A stretch of 63,323 bases of DNA from Cochliopodium minus (Eukaryota; Discosea; Himatismenida; Cochliopodiidae): NCBI GenBank assembly GCA_024220525.1, contig JAMYWO010000131.1:1-63323 (forward strand). Reading direction: 5' to 3'. Below, one piece after another: positions 1 to 10,900 of this stretch. The stretch's first letter is position 1, and every line of letters starts with the position of its first letter. A program made the position numbers and the translations under genes. The notes beneath the pieces are model-generated. The model had not been told where the DNA came from, did no database searches, and saw only the letters and a program-made list of their open reading frames with translations.

Positions 1-160
1 ATGTAACCATCGGAAGAAAAAACTTTGTTACAAAGTTTTAATGTTCTCTCTTTTTCGTTTACTTTTTCTTGTTCTTTTATTTTTTATTTTTTATTTTTTA
101 TTTTTTAATTTTATTTGTTGTTTTTATTTTTTATTTTTATTTTAAATAATTTTAATAAAG

Positions 161-822
161 GAATGGCATCAGTGAAATGGTTGAAAACAATAGAAGTGAT
201 CCCCAAAAAGTTCAACGGATACCAAATGAGAGCTTATACATACAGAACCGACACAACACGTTCTCCCGTCTCCAAAATAAAAGTGAGATCGCTCTTCATC
301 CCTCCTGGAGTTCCCTGCTTCCACAAAAGGGAGAGATATGTCGAACAAAACAAAAAATACTCTGTTTTTGGAAGGGCTTGGGCTGGTGATTTGACTGTCT
401 CTTCTGTTGAATGGAGTTTGGATGGTGGAGAGACTTGGCGTTTTGCTGATTTGAAAGAGAATACTTTGGGGAAGTATGCTTGGGTTTCTTTTACTTTTGA
501 GGTAAATTAAATACAAAAAAAAATTTAATTTTATTTTTAATTTTATTTTTAAAATTATGATTTAAGAGTTTTAAATTATTATTATGATTTAAAAGTTTTA
601 AAAGTTTAAAATAATTACAATTTTTTATTTCTTTGTTTTTATTTTGAATTTCTTTTGCAGGTTTGTTTTACAGAGATTGAAAGAAAATATGTTCTTTGTA
701 CTCGTGCAACTGATGAGAAGGGAAACACTCAACCTATTGATCCCATGGAATCTTTTAATTATGGAGGTTTTGGGATTAACTCTGTTCAAAAAGTTGTTGT
801 AAATATAATCAAGCAAAAATAA
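161..822 (+). CDS. Sulfite oxidase, C-terminal dimerisation domain (5' end outside window)
   Basis: Two exons (161-501 and 661-822) joined by a GTAAAT...TTGCAG intron; the first is preceded by a T-rich intron ending in AAAG. The protein reads SVKWLKTIEV, then WAGDLTVSSVEWSLDGGETW, then CTRATDEKGNTQP, which is the typical Mo-cofactor oxidoreductase dimerisation domain of eukaryotic sulfite oxidase. The family oxidises sulfite to sulfate, usually in the mitochondrial intermembrane space or in peroxisomes. The molybdopterin-binding domain must lie upstream of the window; the short stretch at 1-2 may be the end of the preceding exon. It ends in TAA at 820-822. Nitrate reductase shares this fold, but the GNTQP motif followed by a direct stop fits stand-alone sulfite oxidase. 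An aerobic sulfur metabolism is implied. Confidence 0.85.
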
Positions 823-1095
823 AGCAAGATAAAGTTTATTTTGTAAATAAAAGTTTTTAAAAGATAATTATAATTTGCTTCTTTCAATGGATTCTCATTA
901 CTTAATTCCAATAAAAAGAAACAAACACAATAGAAACTTTATTGAGATGAAAAAAGGAATTTCAGATTCAGAAAAAAAAAATCATTTTCTGTAGTTGTAT
1001 TGGGATTAGATCAAACATAATTTTAACAGAAGCATCAATTAATCATTTAAATGAATATCAATTTTAAATTTTATTAAATATTTCTATCCAAAATT
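823..1095. other. Intergenic, convergent 3' ends
   Basis: AT-rich spacer between the sulfite oxidase stop and the stop of the minus-strand small gene. I see no conserved coding frame or structured element in it. Confidence 0.5.
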
Positions 1096-1368
1096 TCAAC
1101 CTATAATGAGAATCTTTTCTATCACTTGTGTTGTTGGGTCATTTATATCATTTCCATTTGCTTTCACATTCACAATATCTTCATCTTTGTATTTAATACC
1201 TGATATAAAAATGGATTTAAGACTTTTAAGAATTTTATTTTCAATGGAATTATTTTTACCTGCAACCATATCGTTGAATTCAACAACACGAATTGTTAGT
1301 CCTGTATTTCTTGCTTCTGTAACAGTTTTTCCAATCAAGTGATTATAACTTTCAACATTTCTATCCAT
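1096..1368 (-). CDS. Small single-exon protein, unrecognised (about 90 aa)
   Basis: Single-exon frame starting at MDRNVESYNHLIGKTVTEA and ending ...TQVIEKILIIG with TGA. The start at 1368 is chosen because it is the first ATG downstream of a run of A (T on the + strand), the usual leader pattern in this window; an upstream in-frame extension would only add poly-lysine. The GKTVTEARxxGLTIRVV motif near the N terminus and the hydrophobic C-terminal strand vaguely recall small inhibitor folds (I78 or potato inhibitor I), but the central insertion NNSIENKILKSLKS does not fit and I do not claim it. Its upstream region is dispersed repeat copy A. Confidence 0.55.
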   Translation of the reverse strand: MDRNVESYNHLIGKTVTEARNTGLTIRVVEFNDMVAGKNNSIENKILKSLKSIFISGIKYKDEDIVNVKANGNDINDPTTQVIEKILIIG

Positions 1369-1408
1369 TTTCTTTTTTTTTTTTTTTTTTTTTTTAAATT
1401 TCAATTTT

Positions 1409-1648
1409 ATTAATTTTTTGAATTCAAATGTAAAATTAGATTAACATCAAATGTTTGAGTTAAAGATATTAATCTCTACAATCCTGATACAGTGTACTTT
1501 TTACATCAGTAGTTGATGGGCTACTGCTTTAGTACAAGAGTCGAAGACTCGGTGTCTTATTATTCTTGCAACTTCATTTCTTGAAATTTCAGGACCTTTC
1601 ACAATCCCATTGCCATTCTACCAATTACACGATTTTGAATTTTTTATT
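1409..1648. repeat. Dispersed repeat, copy A (~240 bp)
   Basis: About 97% identical, in the same orientation, to 36716-36954. It begins near ATTAATTTTTTGAATTC and ends at GATTTTGAATTTTTTATT. It contains short inverted repeats: CAGTAG/CTACTG around an 8-nt loop, GAGTC/GACTC around GAA, and CTGAT/ATCAG. In both places it lies directly upstream of a minus-strand ATG, separated from it by a poly-T tract. No long ORF is shared by the two copies. Confidence 0.85.
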
Positions 1649-1999
1649 TAATAAAACTAAAATAAATAAATAAAAAAAAAAAAAATGAATAAACCCTAAC
1701 ATCACTATTTTAACAAAAAAACTCAAGAACTCCTATTCAACACAAAAAGATTTTTCTTCATTTGTCAGTTAATTAATAATGCAACAAATTGTAATTGTTA
1801 ATTTTAAAAAACCCAAAAAAATTAATATTTTTTTGTTGAAGTGAAAGATTGATTATCAAACCTTTTTCAAAAATATCTATTTAATTTTTATTTAATTTTT
1901 ATTTAATTTTTTTATTTCAATAATAATATATTTAATAAAATCTTTAAATCAAAACGGGGGTTTTTTTTTTTTTGGTATTTTTCTCCTCAAAAAAGATAA
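1649..1999. other. Intergenic, AT-rich
   Basis: Between repeat copy A and the kinase stop codon. It holds poly-A and AAATAA-type low complexity only; no gene seen. Confidence 0.5.
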
Positions 2000-4162
2000 T
2001 TATTTTTTGTTCTTCTTCTTATCATTCGACTTGATGAACTTGAAAAGATTCTCGAAAGAATGGGAAGTCTCCTTCTCCTTTTGAAGAAAGTTTTCGCCCT
2101 TATTTTTTTTGAAGAAGTGGAGAGGGTTAAGTTTGGACTTGGGTGTCACTTCGACATCTTTCAACCATGGGTCGTTGAGTGCTTCTTCAATGGTTGCTCG
2201 TTTATTTTGATCTTTGTCCAACAAACGTCCCAAAAAGTCTTGTGCTGTTCGAAAAATGAATTGAAATGAAAGGTAAAGAAAACATAATTAAAATTTAAAA
2301 AAAAATTTATTAAAAAAAATTTTAAATGAAAAAAACAAACTTTGATGGAAAAATAAAATTAAAAAACTTTAATGAAAAAATTTTTTATTTAAAAAATATA
2401 ATGAAAAAAAAAAAGATTTAATCAAAAATAAACTTTAATTAAAAATTTTGACAAAATAACTTTTTTAACATAAAAAAAAAATAAACCTCTAATTAAAAAT
2501 AAAATTAAAAATTTGAACAAAACATTTATAAAAAATAAACTTTGTTGAAAACAAAAAAAAAGAAAAAAAAAATGAAAATGTAAAATATTTTTTAAAAATA
2601 AAAATAAAATATTCAAAAACATTTAAAACAAAAAATGATTTAAAAATTACCTTGTTGAGAGATGTTGTGTTTTTCAAGAGGAACGGAGAGAGGAGAATTT
2701 AAAATTTTGGAGAAGATGACATGTGTTTCTTCCTCCTCACGGGTGAGATCATCAAAGGGGGTGTTGCAGAAAAGACAAAAGTAAATAATAATCCCCGCTG
2801 CCCATACTTCACTTGAGTGGGACCCCAAGTTCTTCACTCTTTCCGGGCTGAAGTACCCGGTAGTTCCTAATAAAAAAAATAAAAAATAAAAAAATAATAA
2901 ATTTAAAAAATAAATTTAAAAAATAAATTAATTAAAATAAATTCAAAATAAAAATTATTTATTAAAAAATTACCAGACATAGAACTTGTGAACCCTATTT
3001 CTCCTTCTTTTGTTTTTTCACCTATCTTCGCAAATCCAAAGTCAATAATTTTAATTTTCAAGTTTTCGGTTGGAACATCTTCACACATAATGTTTTCGGG
3101 CTAAATTAAAGATTACAAAAAAAAATTTTTTTAAAAAAAAGTTTAATAAATAAACAAAATTAAAAAATATTTACGAATAAATTTAAATTTATTATAAATA
3201 TTGAATTATTGTTGTTTACTTTCAAGTCACGATGTAAGATGTTCTTTTTTTTCATTTCTAAAATTACAGTGAGAAGTTGCTTGGCAACTTTCTTTGTAAC
3301 AGCTTCCGAAAGATGTCTCTCTGAAGAAAAGAATTGAGATGAAGATCAATAAATATATTTGAAATTAAATTAATTGATTTTTATATTAAAATTTAAAAGA
3401 TCCACGGATTCAATGGATTTAAGAATTAAGATTTTAAGATTTTTATTAAGGTATTTTTGATATTTATGATAGATAATATTGTAATTTTTACCTTTTTCTG
3501 CCCATGATCTTTCGAATAGAGTCCCACCTTTGAGATATTCCATAGCTGATTTCAAAAATAAATAATAATTAAAAAATTTTCTTTATATTTCTTACATATC
3601 ACTAATTCTTCTTCCGTTTCATAAATATTGTGCAATTTAACTACATATTTGCTAAATTGTAATAATCTCAATGATTTAATTTCGGTAATCAATCTAAAAT
3701 TTGAAATAAAAGAATTAATTGGTTGAATAAAATAAATTGAACAAATCTGTCCAAAAGCAATATATTTGAAAAAAATTTGAGGATTATTTAATTATATTCA
3801 GTGAAAAATTATAATAAATTTTTTATATTTGATTATATAATGAATTAACATTCAACTTTGAAACTAATCTTTTTTCCATCATGAATTTACCTTAGTTTCC
3901 CTTTTTCAGACAATAGATTTTTGGTGATGATTTTCAATATATGTTTTTCTTTGGTTGATTTCTCTATACATCTATTAGAAAGAAATTGATGAGACAATTA
4001 AAAAAAAGAAATGATCGTTTTTTGAAATATTTAAATTGTTTGAAATTGGTACCTTATAATTTGTGCACCAGTTGCCGGATTCAAATTGCATACCATTTTT
4101 GGATTTTCATAGTAATCCATGTAATTTTGTGATTCTTTGTTGAACCATAATCCTCCCTTCAT
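2000..4162 (-). CDS. Serine/threonine protein kinase (CAMK-like) with degenerate glycine loop
   Basis: Eight exons can be chained from ATG at 4162 (MKGGLWFNKESQNY) to TAA at 2000. Visible kinase motifs in order: a beta-3-like lysine in KHILKII, an alpha-C glutamate in LITEIKSLRLL, a hinge region MEYLKGGTL, the catalytic loop ILHRDLKPENIM (split by an intron after DLK), the metal-binding DFG in IIDFGFAKIG, the P+1/APE region TTGYFSPERV, and VWAAGIIIYFCLF of helix F. The last exon (GRLLDKDQNKRATIEEAL) is the conserved C-lobe end, followed by a lysine-rich tail. The usual GxGxxG loop is not recognisable in NPATGAQIIRCIEKST. HRD, DFG and APE are intact, so activity is plausible. It is divergent from the ARM gene across a 293-bp spacer (4163-4455). 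Confidence 0.88.
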
Positions 4163-4455
4163 TTTCAAATTTTTTTTTTTATATATTTATTTTGTAAACT
4201 GAAAAAAGAAAATTAAAGAAATTAACCAAATATAAGGGGAAAACTCGAAATTACAGTAATAGATCTAATTTAAAGATTTTAAATTCTCTAATTATTTTTA
4301 TTTAAATCATTTGAATATTTCAGCTTTTAATTTTCTTTAAAAAGTTAATTTTCAAGTATAATCTTGATTCCTTCCCATTTTTGATCTCACAATGATTCAA
4401 AATTGAATATCTTTCTTTTTATTTTAAGGATCCATTCTGTGAAATATAAAAAAAA

Positions 4456-7400
4456 ATGAGATCTGATTCTTTTAAGGAAGAATTGGATTTGATAGAAAAT
4501 GCGAGTTATGAAGATAAATTGAAGGTGCTTGAATATCTAGAAAAATTCTTTTGTGGGAAAGGTAATTATTAAAGAGTTATAACGAGATATCCCATTTTAT
4601 CATTTTTTTGTTTCATATAATAGGATACAGACAAGAAAGAAACAATCCATATTATACATGTAAGAAATATGAAACAATATTGAATTATTAGTTCAATGAA
4701 TAAGATATCTTCTTCATTACAAACAATCCTTCTTTGATTATATTTTATTCAGTTAAATTATTTTTTATTTTAAAATATCAGCATTTACCAACCAAGGAGG
4801 ATTGGATCTGTTGAAAAAATTGGTAATTAATGATCAAACAGAGGATCAAATCAAAATAAAATCATATTCATGTCTAACTTATTTAGCAAGGTAAGATCAT
4901 TGTTTATGATAAACATTTTCAATTTACATTTTAAGATCAAAAAAAAAAAAATTTAAAAAAGTAAAACTAAAATTAAATATTATATTAATTTTTAATAAGG
5001 ACAAACGAAAACAAACTGACTTTGATAAACGATAACGATTTCACAGAATCTATAATTAAAAACTCTAGTTCCAAAAACGATGGTTTGGTAGAATCATCTC
5101 TAGGATGCCTTTGGAATTGTAAAAAAAAATTATTTTTTATTTATTTTAAAAAATATTTATTTGTTTTCATTAAATTATTTTTTTTAAATTTATTTATTTT
5201 AGATTCGTTTATTAAAAAAGAAATTAAACTTATCTTAAATTTTATTTATTGATATTCTTTTATTTTAGGTATTTATTTATAAAAAATATTTATTTGTTTA
5301 AATTATTTTTATTCTTAGGTTCACTCCACCAAACTAGTGAGGAAACTTTGAACAAAAACTTGAAACTGATAGATCATTTGTTACTAAAACTCAAAACGAC
5401 TACTCACTTGGAATCTCTAACTTCTCTGTTAGGATGTTTTGTCGGGTTGACTCACAACGAAATTTTTGTTGAAAATCAAGTTACTTTGGTACAAAAAATG
5501 ACAGAACACATTCAATTATTAGTTACTCTTTTATCCTGCAATGGAGGTAAAAAAAAAAATTCATAAAATATAAATAAAAAATAATTAAAAAAAAATAATA
5601 AAAAAAAAAAAGAAAGGGCAAGAGAAGGAGCGTAAAATATTTTTTTTTTTTTGAATTATTTTTTTCAAATATATTTTTTAAACATTTTTCAGAGTTTCTA
5701 TCTTGTGGAACTTGTCAGAAAAATATGACAACAGAAATGTCATACTTTTGGCAAATCCCCACACGAAAATAATTGACCTTCTTTCAGAAAAAAATTCCTA
5801 TTGTATTAACAAAGCTTTGGGTAAATGGAAAAAAAAATTAATAAAAAAAATAAAAAATTAAAAAAAAAAATAATCAAACAATAACAAAAGGATTAAAAAA
5901 TAAAATAATTTATAATAAAAAAATAAAAAATAAAAAATAAAAAACAAAAATTCAAAAATTCAAAAATTCAAAAATTCAAAAATTCAAAAATTCAAAAATT
6001 CAAAAATTCAAAAAAATAAATATAAAAATAAAAATAAAAATAAAAAATGAAAAATGAAAAATGAAAATGAAAAATGAAAAATGTTTATTAATACCAAAAA
6101 AAAAATTAATTAGGACTTTTATCTGTGTTAATGGAAAATAGTGAAGTAGATATTTTTATGAAGTATGGTGTTTTAGAAAAACTAAAAACAATCATTTTGA
6201 CACGAAGGGAAAATTCAGGTGCTTATGATACTGAAATTTTGATAGGCGCTTACAGGAATCTGTGGGCAATCGTAGAAGCGGAGGTTTATTCCAAAGAAAT
6301 CTACGATCATTTCATGGAGAAAATTGCTTATGACATCAAAAACACAACAGAAAAAAGAATACTGATAAATACTTTTGCTGTAAATAAAAAAATAAATAAT
6401 TTTTTAATTATTAATATTTTTATTTTATTTATTTTAATTTTTTTAATTTTTACATTTCATTTTTAAATATTTTTTTATTTTTTATTTTATTTTAAAATTT
6501 TTATTTTTATTTTTATTTTTTATTTTTTATTTTTTTATTTATTTCATTTGCATTTTAATTTTTTGTTTATTTTTTGTTTATTTTTGTTTATTTTTCATTT
6601 ATTAATTTTTAAATATATTTTTTAAAAATATTTTTGATTTCTTATCTTTTATTAATTTTTTATTGATTTTTTATTGATTTAAATAATTATAGATTTTTGT
6701 AAATTTCACTGTTACTGATTCCACAAGGGAGTTTGTAGAAAAATCTCCTCACAGAAAAATTTTCTATGATTTCCTTTCACACGAAAACACCAGAATAAGA
6801 AAATTCTCCTCTTCAGCCGTTTTCAACCTCACTTTTTCATTGAATGCAACCAAAGAAATAATAGAATTGGATCCTACTAAACAATTGATCGATTTGTTAG
6901 CGGAGAATTTTTCAAAAGTTACAAACAGCAACATTCTTTCTGTTTTTATTCGAATGTACTGTGAAAATTTTCCTCAATACAAAAAACTTCCCACACTTAG
7001 AAATTTAGGAATTTTACCTTTGCTAATTTTCAATTTGGGTTTTAGTAAATTTTTTTTTTTATTTTATTTTTAAAAATTATTTCTATTAAAAAAAATAATT
7101 TTTTTTTTTACGATCTTTTAGAAGATTCAAATTCCACCAAAGCACAAAAACTCATCCAACATCTTAACTCGTTTGACCAAACCAGCACTTTGATGTTCTC
7201 CAATTACTTTAACTTCAATCTCAAATTTAATCTTCCTGACGAAAGAATCATTACAGAAAATAATTATATTTTCAATACCTTAAGTAAACTTTCATTAGAT
7301 GGTGAGTATCATTTTAAATTAATTTTAATATTTTAAATTTTCAATTTTATTATTTTTTTAATTTATCTTAAATATATTTATTTTTTACAAAAATATTTAA

Positions 7401-7811
7401 ATTAATTTCACAATTTTAAGTTTATTTTTCATTTTTAATACAATTTTAAGTTTAATAAATTATTTTTTATTTTTTTAAAATTTTTTTTCATTATTTTGAC
7501 CTTCAGGATTCGGAGATTTCGGTATATTATTTAGATCTTATTCCCTTTGCTGGTCCACTTACAATGTCAACAAACCAAACTCAGATCTCCTAAAAGCCAT
7601 GTATTTGCTCAAAAAAAATTTTTGGAGTACAACCAACCACAAACTCTTCCCCAATATCTTCAAAAGTCAAGTCCATCTCTTGTTCATGGTCAGACACGTC
7701 AACAAATCTTTTCTAAACAGAGTTATCTTGCATTTGTTGTGTCACCATCTTTCTGTGAGTTGGTGTAACTCCATAATAAAGTTATATTTGCCAAACTTTG
7801 TTCCAGATTAA
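4456..7811 (+). CDS. Armadillo-repeat-like protein
   Basis: Starts at ATG 4456 (MRSDSFKEELDLIENA) behind an A run and runs through about ten exons to TAA 7811. ARM-type helices are seen in SYSCLTYLAR, ESSLGCLWN, TSLLGCFVGL, RAREGAVSILWNLSEKYDN and IGAYRNLWAI. The REGAVSILWNLSE stretch is reconstituted only if a 19-nt microexon (5613-5631, flanked by AG and GT) is spliced in; its phase fits both neighbours. The C-terminal exon (7508-7811) is a more ordinary helical region I do not recognise. Role unknown; ARM proteins act as protein-interaction scaffolds. Introns are extremely T/A-rich, and the one at 5821-6113 carries a tandem repeat. Confidence 0.7.
5613..5631 (+). other. 19-nt microexon of the ARM gene
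   Basis: Preceded by AAAAAAAG and followed by GTAAAAT. It supplies the codons between CNG and VSILWNLSE, giving the canonical armadillo motif. The reading phase (1 to 2) agrees with both flanking exons. Confidence 0.65.
5942..6012 (+). repeat. Tandem repeat, 8-bp unit TTCAAAAA
   Basis: About eight near-perfect copies in an intron of the ARM gene. A simple-sequence repeat, not a CRISPR (no spacers). Confidence 0.8.
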
Positions 7812-7992
7812 AAGAAAGAACTTTAAAAAAAAAATAATTAAAATAATAAATTAATTTTAAAAAAAATAAAAATTAATTAATATTTAAATAAATAAATAAA
7901 TAAAAATTCAAACTAGTTGAGAGGATTGTTTCTCTTTATTGATTTTCGAAATTTTTGAATCAAATTTCTTTCTTTTTAAAAAATAAAAAAAA

Positions 7993-10900
7993 ATGAACAT
8001 TAATAATGATATACCATTGGAAGAGATATTCCACAAAATGATTGGAGAAGGTGGAGTGAAAATTGAAGATAGAAAATGGTATTTCAGGACCTATAAGAAT
8101 TGCTTTGTGGGTAAATATATTTTTAGAAAATTTCCACACCATTTATATGTGAGCTATATGATTGACGAATATTCATGATAATGTTGTTTATAATCTATTT
8201 TATTGAATACAGGTAGTGAAGCTGTTGCATGGTTCATTAATAAAGGTTATGCGAGGAATAAGGAGAAGGCCGTCGAGCTCGGAATGAAAATGCAGAAGGC
8301 AGGATTGATAACACATGCATCAAGAGGTGATATCATGAGGATAATTCTAATTTTAATTTATCAATTCGAACGAATTATTCATTTAAGATCATATTATAAA
8401 AATAAAATTATAAATTGTCCAAATAATCGATTATAAAGAGCATCAAAGCTTGGAATTATGAATATTTTCAATCATATAATTTTTAAAATAAAATTTGAAC
8501 TCATTAATTTATATTTAATAAATTTATTTTGCTTTATTAAATCTCAAAATTAAAAAAAAAAAAAATTTTTTTTTGAATAGAACACAATTTCAAAGATGCC
8601 AACTTGTTCTACCAACCCAAAAGAATTCTGACCAAAAAGATCAGCTATCCAACCCTCCTCAACGCCAAAATCGAGCGACTAAACTCCAAAAACGTATTGG
8701 AACATTCCATCAGCATCCTTCAAACAAAAAGCAACGACTACAAACTGTATGACAATGAAATAAACCTAAATAAGTTCAATTCGGATCTTTTCATCAAATA
8801 TATGCCTAACAAAAGTAAAAATATGTACAGAGAAAGAATTAAGAAATTTTTTGATTTGATGTTTGAGCTGGGTCAGAACGATCATTACGAGAACAAACAA
8901 CAGTTCCTCTTGCTCATGGAGGAAATTCTTTCGATTCCGCTTCAAGAGGGGGATGTGATCGAGTGGAACGATCTGTTCGTGTCGAATTTGCTCATTGACA
9001 AAAAGTCTTTGGAGGCTTCCTTTTTAAAAAATATTTTGAAGGTAAATAATCTATCAAGAAAAAAATTATTACAATGTAAACCTCATTTTTAGAATTTATT
9101 TAAAAAAAAATTTCCAAAAAATTTTATCGAAAGATTCACATTAAAAAAACTTTACAAAAAAAAATTTATAACTGTTGAATATTCTATTAAATTTTGTTTT
9201 TTTTTAAAAATTTTTGTGAAATTTCTGATAAAATAAAAAAAATTTTTTTCAAAATAAAGAAAAAAAAAAAAATTTAACTCATTGTTGAATTTTCTATTAA
9301 ATTTTATTTATTAAAAAAAAATTTTAATTTTTTATTTTTTAAGAATAATTTCTGTGAAAAAATAAAAAAATTTTTCTTCTAGCAACTCCAAAACTATTCT
9401 AAATTGAGTGATAAAGATTTAAAAGTGAAAAAACAAAAACAATACTTGAATTTTGCAGAAGCGGGAATCAATCACATCCAAAATTGCAAAGTGGATATTG
9501 AGAACAGTCTCATGGGTCTTCCAATCTCCCAAAAGTATTGTTTGTACTTTGACTTTTCAGAAAATAAAAACAAAAATATTGAAATTAATCACAAAGAGCT
9601 TGTACAAACTGTATTTGGTTGGGTAACACAAATTTTCAAAAAAAAATTAATTTTGTTTTATTTTTAATTAAATTTTTTTATTTTTATTTTTATTTTTTTA
9701 TTTTTATTTTTATTTTTATTTTTTATTTTCAATTTTTATTTTTATTTTTTTTCTTTATTTTTATTTTATTAGATTTTTTATTTAGTTATATTTTTTATTT
9801 TATTAGATTTTTTATTTAGTATTTTTTTATCAACTTTTTTTTTAGGCAGAAATAAATGATCCAATTATTTTAATGAAACAAGTCAAAAACTTTTGTGAAT
9901 CACTCAAAAATGGAGACACAGCAGGAATGAAAGAAGGTTCAAAAAAAAAAAAAAAAAATATAAAAAAATATAAAAAAATATAAAAATAATTAAAAAAAAA
10001 TTAAATAAATAAATTAAATAATAAATTATATTTTTTATAAAATAATTCAACTAACCATTTAATAAAAAATATTAAGTAAAATAAATAAAATAATGTAATT
10101 TTAAAAATAAATTAAATAAATTAATTAAAAAATAATTCAACTAACCATTTTTAATAAAAATGATTATTTTTAGGAGATTTGATAGCATACAAAGACGAGA
10201 AAGGGATCATAAGATTTGCAAGGTTCAACAAATTCAACGACCAAGAAACTTTGAAAATAAAAAACGAAATTTTCAGCAAAGAAGTCACCGTGGTGAGCTC
10301 CTCTTCGGTGCTTCCCGTTCCCGAATCGTTTTTTTCTTATTCTTTGCCTTTGAGTGTGTTTGTCAATGATCCCTTTCTTTTTTTGGTGGAGAAGTATACT
10401 CTTCGAATTCTCGAATTTTTCGGAATTTTGATTCAGAACAAGTTTATTGAGTGGGGTAACATATTAAATAAAAAAATAAAAAATATGTTTAATTTTAAAA
10501 AATAAATAAAAAATTTAAAAAAATAAATAAAAATAAAAAATAAATAAAAATAAAAATAATTTAAAAAATGATAATAAATATGGTTTTATTATATTAAAAA
10601 TAATATAAAAAATGACAATAATTCACAAAAATTTTTATTCTTTAAATAATTAAAATCAATCTAAAAAAAATATAAATTTAAAATATAAATAATAATCAAG
10701 TATAGAAAATAAAAAATAAAAAATAAAAATTTTAAATAATAAATAAAAAATAAAAATAAAAATAAAATTAAGATTAAAATTAAAAGAAACTTTATAAAAT
10801 AAACAATAATAAATTATCAATAAATTTGAAAAATGATTTGCTAAATAATAAACAAAAATTTATTAATCTTAAATTAAATAATAAAATAAAATAAAAAACT

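Noticed and set aside
1096-1368. Assignment of the small protein to the I78 or potato-inhibitor family
   Set aside because: Only a weak resemblance at the N terminus; spacing and C-terminal residues do not fit.
1500-1640. tRNA-like sequence in the dispersed repeat (GGTAGAATGG on the minus strand, GAGTCGAAGACTC on the + strand)
   Set aside because: No acceptor stem, anticodon arm or correct B box can be folded in either strand; the B-box-like hairpin has only a 3-nt loop.
5942-6012. Regular short direct repeats resembling a CRISPR array
   Set aside because: Eight-bp tandem units without spacers inside a eukaryotic intron; a simple repeat.
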